64,000 bases of DNA, taken from positions 27,035-91,034 of the IMG/VR virus record IMGVR_UViG_3300010157_000046; one strand, 5' to 3'. This document shows, piece by piece, positions 19,990 to 28,549 of this stretch (positions are counted from its first letter, which is position 1; each line of letters begins with the position of its first letter). The DNA is from a virus. The notes below the pieces were generated by a model. The model was not told where the DNA came from and made no database searches. It was given only the letters and a program-made list of their open reading frames with translations. Position numbers and translations under genes: made by a program.

Positions 19990-20967
19990 ATGACTTATTC
20001 AGTAGGTGGATTAATACAGGCAACAGACTACAACGGGTTTGTTAGCACAACAGTAGGCGCTAATATCAATGCCACTTGGAGTAGCACATACGGACAAACT
20101 GCATTGTCAACTGTGTCTACAGGCGGCACAGTTACTGCCACACAGTGGGCCTCACTGAATAATACCTTGACCAGCTTGGGTAATCATCAAGCCACTGCTC
20201 TTACCAGCCGTACCAGTCCCAGTGCTGGTAATACCATCGCTATTTTAAGTAATCTTAACACAGATATTACTTCGTGCTATACCAATCGTTATTATGCTTA
20301 TGCTAGCGGTTCACAATACACAGGTTGGACTGGAACAGCTAGCCAAACTGGCGCAACTGGACATACCAATACTGCCTGGACAATTACATTCACTGACACT
20401 GTGACTTTCCCTAATGCCACTGCAGCCACAAACTTCTGGGGTGGTGGTGGTTACATGAAAATCCAATTTAGCAAAACCAGCACCGGATCAGACGCAGACC
20501 CAGACTGGAACAACTTTATTAACACTGTATGTGGCACGGTGTATTTTACATCTGATGCTAGTAGTAAAGTTATTGCCAACGTTACATATTTAGGCACTAA
20601 GGTAGTCGGCGGGTCAGGCACACCAACCACAGTAGCAACAGGCACAGGTTGGAATCAATTAACCGGTAGCCCAACAACCATTTATCAACAATTTGATACT
20701 GGATATACCTATACCGGTGACTATGTCCAGGTCACAGCAACAAAAACATCAAGCACTGTGTTGACCTTGGTCACCACTTGGTTCTCTGCGGCTCGTGCCA
20801 CGTCTGGATCAAGTCGCTACATCAGTGGAGGAACTGCTACAACGGGCATTACATTTGGAACAGCACCAACTACAGTAGTCACGTACTTCCCACCAGAATC
20901 AACTTATCTAACCAATACTTGGGGCACACCTACCGTTGCTAGTAGCGTAAGCTCACCTGGATATTAA
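19990..20967 (+). CDS. Phage structural protein (S/T/G-rich), tail-fibre region
   Basis: 325 residues, rich in Thr, Ser and Gly, with the start pattern 'YSVGGLIQATDYNGFV..T.GANINATW....GQTA', followed by 'VTATQWASL.NT...LGNHQ....TSR..P.AGNTI'. I recognise this as a conserved virion protein in T4-like marine phages, without a defined function. The middle ('FTDTVTFPNATAATNFWGGGGYMKI') looks like a beta-sandwich. A clear terminator follows (20990-21009), marking the end of the late structural unit. Confidence is good that it is structural, low for any specific role. Confidence 0.55.
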   Translation: MTYSVGGLIQATDYNGFVSTTVGANINATWSSTYGQTALSTVSTGGTVTATQWASLNNTLTSLGNHQATALTSRTSPSAGNTIAILSNLNTDITSCYTNRYYAYASGSQYTGWTGTASQTGATGHTNTAWTITFTDTVTFPNATAATNFWGGGGYMKIQFSKTSTGSDADPDWNNFINTVCGTVYFTSDASSKVIANVTYLGTKVVGGSGTPTTVATGTGWNQLTGSPTTIYQQFDTGYTYTGDYVQVTATKTSSTVLTLVTTWFSAARATSGSSRYISGGTATTGITFGTAPTTVVTYFPPESTYLTNTWGTPTVASSVSSPGY

Positions 20968-20989
20968 TTAACAACATTCAGTCTTACCA

Positions 20990-21009
20990 AAAGGGGCGTT
21001 GGCCCCTTT
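20990..21009 (+). terminator. Rho-independent-type hairpin
   Basis: Perfect 8-bp stem AAAGGGGC / GCCCCTTT with a 4-base loop (GTTG), starting 23 bp after the stop of the structural gene. A T-run (TTTTT at 21021-21025) follows at some distance. It separates the late structural block from the accessory block. Confidence 0.7.
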
Positions 21010-21035
21010 ACCTTATCTGCTTTTTGTAGTATAAT
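21007..21035 (+). promoter_or_regulatory. Sigma70-like promoter, possibly giving a leaderless mRNA
   Basis: Perfect -10 box TATAAT at 21030-21035 with a weak -35 TTTACC at 21007-21012 (17-bp spacer), overlapping the 3' arm of the terminator. The ATG at 21042 is only six bases after the -10 box and has no Shine-Dalgarno sequence, so the transcript would start at or next to the start codon. Confidence 0.5.
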
Positions 21036-21041
21036 AAATCT

Positions 21042-21347
21042 ATGAATACCGATGAACTTATTTCCCACAGCCGTGCTCGCTTTGACCATCACCAAGCTCG
21101 CATTACCCTCAAAGAAAAATATCAAGCCAAATTAACTTTTACTTATGCTGGTGGCATGTGGCGAGCAGGACCAGAATTACAAAATACATTATTGACCTGC
21201 CCTGGCATAGAAGCAGTATTGCTAGACTTATATGAAACCCCTGTTAAAGTTGATACTAGAGAACTAATGACATTAAGTCAACAACGCTGGCAAGAACAGA
21301 TGAATGCTTGGTTAGTAGAATATGAAGAGTTGAATCAAAAAAGATGA
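21042..21347 (+). CDS. Conserved T4-like phage protein of unknown function (101 aa)
   Basis: The pattern 'ELI..SRARFDH..A...LKEKY.AKL.F...GGMW.AGP.L...L' followed by 'VLLDLYE.PVKV' and a C-terminal 'QQRWQEQMNAWLVEYEEL' is one I recognise from small conserved proteins of T4-like cyanophages. It is largely helical, with no catalytic motif. It is first in the transcription unit after the terminator and promoter, and its stop overlaps the next ATG (ATGA). Its constant presence next to fibre or glycosyltransferase genes suggests a structural or assembly role, but this is not established. Confidence 0.6.
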   Translation: MNTDELISHSRARFDHHQARITLKEKYQAKLTFTYAGGMWRAGPELQNTLLTCPGIEAVLLDLYETPVKVDTRELMTLSQQRWQEQMNAWLVEYEELNQKR

Positions 21348-22153
21348 CTCGTGGTGTAACAATATTTGCGTTTAATAATGAGCGGATTGATTATCTGGCC
21401 ATGGCCGCTTGGTCAGCTAGTAATATTCGCAGGCATTTAGATTTGCCAGTTTGCGTAATTACCGACGTAACAGATACTGCCCGCACCGCTGATTTTGACC
21501 AGGTTGTTTTAACCGAACCTCAACTGACACAGCAACATAGATATTTTTACGATTATAAAGTCAGTGCCACTTGGCATAATACAAATAGATCCAGTGTGCA
21601 TGACCTAAGCCCATGGGATCATACATTGGTGCTAGACGCTGACTTTGTTGTTGCATCCGATCAGTTAAAAAGATTATTTGATATTAATCAAGATTTTATT
21701 GCACATCGTATAGCATATGATGTCACTGGGTTTACTGCGTTTCACGATAACAATTGGTTTGGCACATACAAGATGCCAATGAGTTGGGCCACAGTCATGT
21801 GTTTTCGTCGAAGTAAAAAAGCCCAAATGATATTTGATACCATGCAAATGATTAGAGATAATTGGACACATTACAGACAATTATACAGTGTGAGTGAAAA
21901 TACATTCCGTAATGATTTTGCATTAAGTATTGCTATGAATATTGTTGACGGTCATACATTAAGCACACCATCTATTCCATGGAATTTGGCCAGTATTACG
22001 GCCAACGCTACGTTGACTCAGCTTGGACCAGACACATATAAAATACAATATATCACTGGCGACGATAAACCTAGATGGATTGTGTTAAAACAGCAAGACT
22101 TTCATGCCATGGGCAAACAAGCATTAGGAGCAATAGTTGCCAATCCTTGCTGA
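21344..22153 (+). CDS. Glycosyltransferase-like protein (GT-A fold, LDADF)
   Basis: 269 residues. The N-terminus 'GVTIFAFNNERIDYLAMA..SA..IRRHLDLPVCVITD' and the metal-binding-type motif L-D-A-D-F at 97-101 fit a GT-A/GT8-like nucleotide-sugar transferase, with a 'W.TVMCFRRS..A..IFD' block as in GT8-like proteins. The donor sugar cannot be assigned. The 3' end overlaps the next gene, whose TTG start lies at 22137. It probably glycosylates a virion or host component with the other transferases here. Confidence 0.55.
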   Translation: MTRGVTIFAFNNERIDYLAMAAWSASNIRRHLDLPVCVITDVTDTARTADFDQVVLTEPQLTQQHRYFYDYKVSATWHNTNRSSVHDLSPWDHTLVLDADFVVASDQLKRLFDINQDFIAHRIAYDVTGFTAFHDNNWFGTYKMPMSWATVMCFRRSKKAQMIFDTMQMIRDNWTHYRQLYSVSENTFRNDFALSIAMNIVDGHTLSTPSIPWNLASITANATLTQLGPDTYKIQYITGDDKPRWIVLKQQDFHAMGKQALGAIVANPC

Positions 22154-22910
22154 ACGCGGTTATCTGATACCGGCCATTGATACAGAATCAGTGGACTATT
22201 TGGCTTGTGCTCGACAACTTGCCGGGTCAATTCGCCAGTGGCATCCTGATGCCAATATTGCTGTGATTACAGTCAAGCGATGCGACGATCCAGTGTTTGA
22301 TCATGTAGTTCCTTTGCCACATGGTGACCTAGGTGGCTTTGCCAACGACTGGCAATGTTTTGCCGCTAGTCCATATAGGCAAACTATTAAATTAGAAGCT
22401 GATATGTTGGTGGCCACGCCTATAGACCATTGGTGGACCTTGTTTGAAAAACGTGATGTTGTGATTAGTCAAGGATGTAAAGATTTAACCAATCAGCCCA
22501 GTGATAATAGAACCTATCGTAAACTATTTGATGTCAATGCTTTACCAGATGTGTATAACGCTGTTACATATTGGAGACTCAGTGCCCGTGCCAAAGAGTT
22601 TTTTGATTTAGTAAGAAACATATTTGAAAATTGGAATCTGTTTAAAACCTTACTAAAATTTCCAGACGAGCAGGCAACAACAGATGTGGTCTATGCCATG
22701 GCTGCAACGATCATTGGCGTAGAAAACGTTACGCTACCCAAAGGAATGGGCCCCATGATTACTCATATGAAAAGATATATTATACCTACTCTAACAGAAG
22801 ATTGGACTCAAGAACTAGTTTGGGAAGCAACTGATCCAGGGCTTAGGATACATACTGTAGCACAATCAGGATTTGTCCATTATCACATTAAGGATTGGAG
22901 GATAGCATGA
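22137..22910 (+). CDS. Glycosyltransferase-like protein (paralogue of the preceding gene)
   Basis: 257 residues. TTG start at 22137 is supported by AGGAG at 22126-22130 six bases upstream and by a 17-bp overlap with the previous gene. Same layout as its neighbour: 'AIDTESVDYL.CARQLA.SI......ANIAVIT', then an acidic L-E-A-D-M motif (86-90) in place of DxD and 'DVYNAVTYWRLSA.AKEFFD'. The altered acidic motif means activity is not certain. Likely acts in the same glycosylation step as its neighbour or as a non-catalytic partner. Confidence 0.5.
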   Translation: MPILAERGYLIPAIDTESVDYLACARQLAGSIRQWHPDANIAVITVKRCDDPVFDHVVPLPHGDLGGFANDWQCFAASPYRQTIKLEADMLVATPIDHWWTLFEKRDVVISQGCKDLTNQPSDNRTYRKLFDVNALPDVYNAVTYWRLSARAKEFFDLVRNIFENWNLFKTLLKFPDEQATTDVVYAMAATIIGVENVTLPKGMGPMITHMKRYIIPTLTEDWTQELVWEATDPGLRIHTVAQSGFVHYHIKDWRIA

Positions 22911-23182
22911 GCCGAGACGAAGATAAAATCAAACATAGCAAACGGTTATTAAAAGATGAAAACGCTATAAAAAAACAAATTAAAATAGCCAAGGCACACG
23001 GACTCACAAAAAACGATCCTATAGTAGCAGAACCACACCGTCTGGCCAAACATCACGCAATGGATTGTGGTAATCCTGAATGTTACCTATGTGGAAACCC
23101 TCGTAAGACACATAAAGATAAGTTAACTATTCAAGAAAAACGTAACAATCAAAAGGTCGATGATGACAACCCCAATGACTGA
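22907..23182 (+). CDS. Small Cys-motif phage protein (91 aa)
   Basis: Start chosen at ATG 22907 (M-S-R-D), with GGAGG at 22897-22901 and an ATGA overlap with the previous stop. Highly charged and helical. The core 'HRLAKHHAMDCGNPECYLCGNPRK' then 'LTIQEKR' contains a C-x4-C-x2-C cluster that I recognise from small conserved phage proteins with a CGNP..C..C.NPR signature. A metal-binding knuckle is likely. Function unknown. Confidence 0.6.
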   Translation: MSRDEDKIKHSKRLLKDENAIKKQIKIAKAHGLTKNDPIVAEPHRLAKHHAMDCGNPECYLCGNPRKTHKDKLTIQEKRNNQKVDDDNPND

Positions 23183-23531
23183 AGAGGAATTTTTCAGTAT
23201 ATGGCAAAGCCAAGTGTCTGCTGTTCACGGTGCTCCGGAGTATCGATTATACTATGATGAAAACGGATTTCCGTTATTTTTCAGTATGGAGCAGTTGCCT
23301 GGTAATTACATAGTTGTTGATCAAGAAACATACCTTAACAGTCCTAAACACATCAGAGTATTGAATGGAAAATTGGTAGTATATCAAACCAATTTTGCCA
23401 AAAAAATAGTGCCTGTGGGATACGGACAGGCCTGCGATCCTAGGAATGTTTGTGTAGTAGTGGACACGGATCAGCCGCACACCAAATGGAGTTTAAAACA
23501 TCAGGACCCACCACATGACCAAACAAATTGA
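23160..23531 (+). CDS. Conserved hypothetical phage protein (123 aa)
   Basis: Begins M-M-T-T-P-M-T-E-E-E, overlapping the previous gene by 23 bp; the second or third Met could also be used. The pattern 'EYRLYYDE.G.PLFFSMEQLPGNYIVVDQETY' and 'RV.NGKLV' resembles small uncharacterised proteins of T4-like phages. Soluble, mixed alpha/beta, no catalytic motif seen. It lies between the Cys-motif protein and a glycosyltransferase-like gene in one coupled operon. Confidence 0.45.
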   Translation: MMTTPMTEEEFFSIWQSQVSAVHGAPEYRLYYDENGFPLFFSMEQLPGNYIVVDQETYLNSPKHIRVLNGKLVVYQTNFAKKIVPVGYGQACDPRNVCVVVDTDQPHTKWSLKHQDPPHDQTN

Positions 23532-24447
23532 TATAGCAGATTTAGACTGCATTTACTTGACATATGACGAACCGCAAAAGGAAGAATTTTGGGTAAAGAT
23601 ACGCAATATGATTCCTTGGGCCAAACGAGTAGACGGAGTTAAAGGGTCGGACGCCGCACACAAGGCCGCAGCTGCTGCCAGTGACACTGAACGCTTTATC
23701 CTAATCGACGGCGACAATATGCCAGATGCAAAATTCTTTAACCTCACAATGCAGTTTCCTGACAGTGAATGGGAAAATGCCGTATTCCGCTGGCGAGCAC
23801 GTAATCATGTCAATGGCTTGATGTATGGCAACGGAGGACTTAGTAGCTGGACTCGTGCATTTGTAAACAATATGAAAACGCACGAAGCCACCAACGGCTC
23901 AGCAGAAACCGAAGTGGAGTTTTGTTTTGATCCCTTATATTGGCCCATGTATGACTGCTATTCAACCACATACCCCAATGGGTCAGCATTCCATGCCTGG
24001 CGTGCCGGATTCCGAGAAGGAGTCAAGATGTGTTTGAATCGTGGCACTAGACCCACTGTGAGTGAATTCCGTGACCGTGTGCATCAACGCAACCTTGATC
24101 ACTTGACCATATGGCATAACGTTGGCCGCGATGTTGAACACGGTATCTGGGCCATAGCCGGCAGCCGTATGGGCACCTACATGACCATGATTACTCCCAC
24201 ATGGGATCATCGTGTGGTGCAAGACTTTGCTGAACTAGAACAACTCTGGAACACAGTAAAAGATTCAGATCCAGAGCTGTTAGCCGGCCGTGTTGCAGAA
24301 GACCTGATCGCACAATTAGACCTGCCCGTTAATATGATGCAAGAAAACGAAAGTGCATTTTTCAAACAACACTATCGTAGTAACTGGCACAATCGCGGAG
24401 TCATGACCCGCGAAATGGATGTAATCAGACAGCAAGAAGGTTGGTAA
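23515..24447 (+). CDS. Glycosyltransferase-like protein (IDGDN motif)
   Basis: 310 residues, ATG at 23515 overlapping the previous gene. Motifs 'YLTYDEP', 'PWAKRVDGVKGSDAAHKAAAAAS', then I-D-G-D-N at 64-68 and 'VFRWRARN.VNGLMYGNGGL' match a family of putative phage glycosyltransferases that I know from T4-like cyanophages. The DGD triad would bind metal and nucleotide-sugar. The C-terminal third ('W...AG.REG.KM', 'LWHNVGRDVEHG') is helical. A related but degenerate three-module protein is encoded at 43138-44940. Acceptor and donor unknown. Confidence 0.55.
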   Translation: MTKQIDIADLDCIYLTYDEPQKEEFWVKIRNMIPWAKRVDGVKGSDAAHKAAAAASDTERFILIDGDNMPDAKFFNLTMQFPDSEWENAVFRWRARNHVNGLMYGNGGLSSWTRAFVNNMKTHEATNGSAETEVEFCFDPLYWPMYDCYSTTYPNGSAFHAWRAGFREGVKMCLNRGTRPTVSEFRDRVHQRNLDHLTIWHNVGRDVEHGIWAIAGSRMGTYMTMITPTWDHRVVQDFAELEQLWNTVKDSDPELLAGRVAEDLIAQLDLPVNMMQENESAFFKQHYRSNWHNRGVMTREMDVIRQQEGW

Positions 24448-25127
24448 TGTTTTACAGTTTTCCTGGAAGTATTGTATTATCTTATCTCGGAGGAACATTC
24501 GGAAACGCTTTAGCGTCAGCGATTGAGTCGTCGAGGACCGGTCGTGTCAAATTGCCAAAAAACAATACGTTTCATGTGGTCAATTGGCCACTGGAGAGTA
24601 TCGATTGCACAATAACTAAAAATAATCCCATTAAGTTCACAAAAGAAATAACGCCAAGCGACATTATACAATTGCATTGTTTAAACTCGGAATTAATCTC
24701 ATATAAATTTCCTGATAGTCAATGTATCATGTTAGATTGTAATCCTGCCGATGAATATTATGGAATACAAAGACAATGGTTAGTAAATAATACAAACACA
24801 ACAGAAATTTCAATTGCTAGTATTTTATCGGCATGGGATTGGATTGATTATAACCTAAACTATTATACTGAGTCTGGTAGAAATAATCAGCACTGTAATG
24901 TATTGTGTTTAGATTTTAAGTCTGTAATTGACAATTTTAAATTAATCGAAGATTATCTAAAAATAAAATTTTTACAAGAAGCTAAAGAAGTGTATACAAT
25001 TCATTATCAAAAACACATGCAAAACTTTTATATTAAAAATGCCAACTTTGAGTTTGCCTGGAACATGTTCAACGACGTTGGTCCGAATGCTCCTATTGTC
25101 GACTTGGCAAGTGAGTTTGTGTCGTGA
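24447..25127 (+). CDS. Sulfotransferase-like/P-loop protein, uncertain (226 aa)
   Basis: Start chosen at ATG 24447, whose A is shared with the TAA of the previous gene, with AGAAGG at 24435-24440. The N-terminus F-P-G-S-I-V-L-S-Y-L-G-G-T-F-G-N-A-L resembles the glycine-rich loop of phage sulfotransferase-like proteins, but no clear PAPS-binding serine/lysine pattern is visible. The remainder is AT-rich and poorly conserved to the eye. A comparable layout occurs in the gene at 63143-63826. A decorating role is inferred only from context. Confidence 0.35.
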   Translation: MFYSFPGSIVLSYLGGTFGNALASAIESSRTGRVKLPKNNTFHVVNWPLESIDCTITKNNPIKFTKEITPSDIIQLHCLNSELISYKFPDSQCIMLDCNPADEYYGIQRQWLVNNTNTTEISIASILSAWDWIDYNLNYYTESGRNNQHCNVLCLDFKSVIDNFKLIEDYLKIKFLQEAKEVYTIHYQKHMQNFYIKNANFEFAWNMFNDVGPNAPIVDLASEFVS

Positions 25128-26224
25128 CCTGGACTTGTGCGGCAATTGATCACGGAGTAACCGTTTTCCCCAATGGGAAAATTGGTCCTTGTTGTCAAAT
25201 TGACAGCAGTTACTCCAAGCCCATATCTGAATTATCAAATCCAAACAGATTCGTAGATTTAAAAACTCAAGACTGCCCACCAGACCACCCGTGTAATAAA
25301 TGTGCAGTGGCAGAATACCATGGATTATCCAGCTATAGAAATGGATTTAATAAAAAAGTAACAGCAGCTCCGGGCTTACAATTTGTTGACATTAGGAATA
25401 CCAATCTTTGCAATTTAAAATGTAGGTATTGCGGGCCACATTTTAGCAGCCAATGGGCTGAAGAGCTTGGTAGATTTCCTATTATAGAAAATCAAGATCT
25501 GGCCAATTACAAAGACATACTATTCACTGGCTCCTTGCAATGGATGTATTTTACCGGCGGCGAACCATTGATCAATAGCGAACACTGGGCATTGCTCGAC
25601 GAACTGGTTGACAGCGGACAAGCCAGCAAGATAGAACTAATGTATAACACCAATCTAACTACAATAAAATATAAAGATAAAAATATCATTGATCTCTGGA
25701 AAAAATTTAAACAAGTTAATATACAGTGCAGTATAGATGCTGTTGGCGAGCCATTGGAATATATTCGATCTGGAACCAATTGGGAGAAAATAAACTCAAA
25801 TTTACAAAAGTTATTGACAATCACACACGACTCAAATATTAACGTTACTCTCAGTCCGGTATTAAGTATTTTAAATATTTGGTTTATCAACGACTTGTAC
25901 GATTATGCCAAATTAAATAATATCTCTATCAATTTGATTATACTGACAGGGCCAGATTATCTGGCGTTGGATGTAATACCTGAATCATTGAAATCATTGG
26001 CCTTGGATAAAGTTGATCAACTTGAACACAATCATAACATTGACAATAATACAATATTGCACATCAGAAATTTGATTAGCAACAATATTAATCAAGTTTT
26101 GTTTCAACAGACCATTGCACACATATTGCTGTTGGATAATTTACGAGGCGAAAAATTATTTAAATTATTGCCGTTTAAATCTTTTGCCATTGACAACATT
26201 TTACGAAATCACGAATATGAATAA
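25124..26224 (+). CDS. Radical SAM enzyme with N-terminal SPASM/twitch-type region (1 of 8)
   Basis: 366 residues. GTG start at 25124 overlaps the previous TGA. The radical SAM cluster motif C-N-L-K-C-R-Y-C (C96, C100, C103) and GGEP (145-148) are intact. Upstream of the core is a SPASM/twitch-like cysteine set (C5, C23-C24, C51, C57, C60) with the pattern 'V.PNGKIGPCC' and 'C..C...E.HGLSSYR', that is, auxiliary-cluster ligands placed N-terminally. It likely binds a 4Fe-4S/SAM centre plus an auxiliary Fe-S cluster and does radical chemistry on a sugar, peptide or other small substrate. Substrate unknown. Confidence 0.8.
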   Translation: MTWTCAAIDHGVTVFPNGKIGPCCQIDSSYSKPISELSNPNRFVDLKTQDCPPDHPCNKCAVAEYHGLSSYRNGFNKKVTAAPGLQFVDIRNTNLCNLKCRYCGPHFSSQWAEELGRFPIIENQDLANYKDILFTGSLQWMYFTGGEPLINSEHWALLDELVDSGQASKIELMYNTNLTTIKYKDKNIIDLWKKFKQVNIQCSIDAVGEPLEYIRSGTNWEKINSNLQKLLTITHDSNINVTLSPVLSILNIWFINDLYDYAKLNNISINLIILTGPDYLALDVIPESLKSLALDKVDQLEHNHNIDNNTILHIRNLISNNINQVLFQQTIAHILLLDNLRGEKLFKLLPFKSFAIDNILRNHEYE

Positions 26225-27629
26225 CAAAGGCGATGAAGTTGCAATCGACTTTAAATCAAAGTTCCTAGGCGATGCAGAGTTCATGAAGGCAAATCTTGGT
26301 ACTGCACTTTGCTTGGCCAAGTGGAAACAAGTTAGTCTACACTTGCCTACAGGACTGAACAACAGTTGTTACCATCCGCCCTTACATGCAATACCAGCAG
26401 AACTATTAACGGACAATCCGTCAGCATTACATAATACTCCTTACAAGAAAGAACAACGTAAGATTATGTTAAAGCAAGAACGTCCTAGCGAGTGTAGCTA
26501 TTGCTGGACCATGGAAGACAATAATAAGTTAAGCGACCGTCACTATCGTTCGGGCGAACCTTGGGCCGCCAAAGACTTTGATGTTGTAGTAAATTCAAAT
26601 GGAGATGAAGATGTTATTCCTAGCTATGTTGAAGTTAATTTTAATCACGCTTGTAATCTTGTGTGTTCCTACTGTAGTCCGCAATTTAGTAGCAGTTGGC
26701 AAGCGGAAACCGAGAGATTTGGAGCTTACCCTACCTCATCTCCTCATAACGATCCTAGTCATTTTGTTGGCCGTAATAGGCCTATACCAGTTCGTGAAGA
26801 CAACCCTTATGTAGATGCTTTCTGGGAGTGGTGGCCAACCCTGTATCTAGAACTACAACACTTCCGCATGACCGGCGGTGAGCCCTTGTTAGACAAGAAC
26901 ACCTATCGTGTATTTGACTATGTGTTGGCCAATCCCAAACCCGACTTACATCTAAATGTAACGTCAAACTTCAGTGTAGATGAAAAAAGTTGGCAGAAGT
27001 ATAAGGGCTATGTTAAAGAATTATGTGAAGGCGAAAAGATTGAACACTTCATGCAATTTGTTAGTTTAGATTCGTGGATGGAACAGGCTGAATACATCAG
27101 ACATGGGTTAGATTTTGGTTTACTGTGGGATCGTGTTAATCAATTTCTAACAGATATTCCTGGACGTAATTCAATTACCTTTATTGTTACCATGAATAAT
27201 CTCAGTGTAACAGGGCTAGGCAAACTGTTCAGTGGTATCTTGGGACTTAGAAAAATCTACAGCACGACATATCAACGCATATGGTTTGATACTCCGGTAT
27301 TGCGTCAACCCACATGGCAAAGCCTACAACTATTGCCAGAAAGTTATGTAGACCAACTCGAACTGGTCTGGGCATTCATGATGAAGAACATTGAAACAGA
27401 AGAGACAAGATTTCAAGGTTTTAAGGATTATGAAATTGCCAGACTGGATAGAGACATTGCATGGATGCGCGACGGGCAACGGTTGGATCCTGCACATATC
27501 AATCGTAACAAAGCAGACTTTTATCGCTTCTTTGCTGAAGCGGATCGTAGACACGGAACTGATTTTTTAAAGACATTTCCTGAGATGACAGCTTGGTGGG
27601 CAGAATGTCGCTATTGGAGCCAGCAATGA
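26217..27629 (+). CDS. Radical SAM enzyme, HPP/HNTP subfamily (2 of 8)
   Basis: 470 residues from ATG 26217, chosen over upstream in-frame codons because it gives a short 8-bp overlap and a sensible N-terminus. Core motif C-N-L-V-C-S-Y-C (C146, C150, C153) with TGGEPLLD downstream. The N-terminal region has 'CYHPPLHAI', 'NPSALHNTPYKK' and C-S-Y-C-W (C93, C96), shared closely with the radical SAM gene at 31085, so the two are a distinct paralogous pair. A fourth-position cysteine set for an auxiliary cluster is less complete than in the other members. Substrate unknown; embedded in the glycan-type operon. Confidence 0.8.
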   Translation: MNNKGDEVAIDFKSKFLGDAEFMKANLGTALCLAKWKQVSLHLPTGLNNSCYHPPLHAIPAELLTDNPSALHNTPYKKEQRKIMLKQERPSECSYCWTMEDNNKLSDRHYRSGEPWAAKDFDVVVNSNGDEDVIPSYVEVNFNHACNLVCSYCSPQFSSSWQAETERFGAYPTSSPHNDPSHFVGRNRPIPVREDNPYVDAFWEWWPTLYLELQHFRMTGGEPLLDKNTYRVFDYVLANPKPDLHLNVTSNFSVDEKSWQKYKGYVKELCEGEKIEHFMQFVSLDSWMEQAEYIRHGLDFGLLWDRVNQFLTDIPGRNSITFIVTMNNLSVTGLGKLFSGILGLRKIYSTTYQRIWFDTPVLRQPTWQSLQLLPESYVDQLELVWAFMMKNIETEETRFQGFKDYEIARLDRDIAWMRDGQRLDPAHINRNKADFYRFFAEADRRHGTDFLKTFPEMTAWWAECRYWSQQ

Positions 27630-28549
27630 AAATATTAGTTACTGGTGGTAGCGGGTTTATTGGAAGTCATTTATGCCGTGAACTATTAGCAATGGACCAT
27701 ACTGTTTATTGTTTAGATAATTTACTATCAAGCAGTCTTGACAATATTAAATTACTGCGCGACCATCCTAGATTTGATTTCATTAAACACGATGTAAAAG
27801 AACCCATAACACTTGCTGTAGATCAAATTTATAATTTGGCCTGCCCGGCAAGCCCAAAGTGGTATCAAAAAGATCCAGTTAATACAATCCAGACGTGTGT
27901 GTTAGGTGCAATTAATATGTTAAAATTGGCACACAACACCGGAGCTCGCATATTACAAACCAGCACCTCCGAAGTTTATGGAGATCCACTGGTATCGCCC
28001 CAAACAGAGGATTATTGGGGAAATGTAAATCCTTTAGGAATAAGGAGCTGTTATGACGAGGGCAAACGTTGTGCTGAAAGTCTTTTTATAAACTATCACA
28101 AAGAACACCACGTTGATATTAAAATTGCTAGGATATTCAATACATTTGGTCCACACTTGTCAAAGAATGATGGCCGAGTAATTAGTAATTTTATTATGCA
28201 AGCATTGACCAATCAGGACTTAACTGTTTATGGCAAAGGATTGCAAACTCGTTCATTTTGCTATGTGTCTGACACTGTGAGAGGACTAATAGCTCTAATG
28301 AACTCAGGAGAAATAGGTCCGGTCAATATTGGCAACCCTAGTGAATACACAATGATTGATATGGCTAAAAAAATAATCAAGTTAACAGAATCCTTGAGTA
28401 GCATAATACATTTGCCGCCTATCGCAGATGATCCTAAACAACGCCGGCCAGACATTAATTTAGCCAACACTTTATTGGGTTGGCGCCCAGAGATTGATCT
28501 CGACCAAGGGCTACTCAAAACCATTAATTATTTCAAAGAACAATTATAA
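27626..28549 (+). CDS. NAD-dependent SDR, UDP-glucuronate decarboxylase-like
   Basis: 307 residues from ATG 27626 (GGAG at 27616-27619; ATGA overlap). Signature features of UDP-xylose synthases are all present: G-G-S-G-F-I-G near the N-terminus, 'NLACPASP.WYQKDP', 'STSEVYGDP', 'EDYWGNVNP.GIRSCYDEGKR' with the catalytic Tyr-x3-Lys, 'ARIFNTFGP' and 'TRSFCYVSDTV'. Predicted reaction: oxidation and decarboxylation of UDP-glucuronate to UDP-xylose (or the 4-keto intermediate). It would supply a nucleotide-sugar for the neighbouring transferases. The nearest alternative is a related UDP-sugar epimerase. Confidence 0.85.
   Translation: MKILVTGGSGFIGSHLCRELLAMDHTVYCLDNLLSSSLDNIKLLRDHPRFDFIKHDVKEPITLAVDQIYNLACPASPKWYQKDPVNTIQTCVLGAINMLKLAHNTGARILQTSTSEVYGDPLVSPQTEDYWGNVNPLGIRSCYDEGKRCAESLFINYHKEHHVDIKIARIFNTFGPHLSKNDGRVISNFIMQALTNQDLTVYGKGLQTRSFCYVSDTVRGLIALMNSGEIGPVNIGNPSEYTMIDMAKKIIKLTESLSSIIHLPPIADDPKQRRPDINLANTLLGWRPEIDLDQGLLKTINYFKEQL

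Noticed and set aside
26115-26216. N-terminal extension of the second rSAM protein (M-H-T-Y-C-C-W...)
   Set aside because: It would overlap the previous gene by over 100 bp and reads like that gene's shadow; ATG 26217 gives a short overlap and a normal N-terminus.
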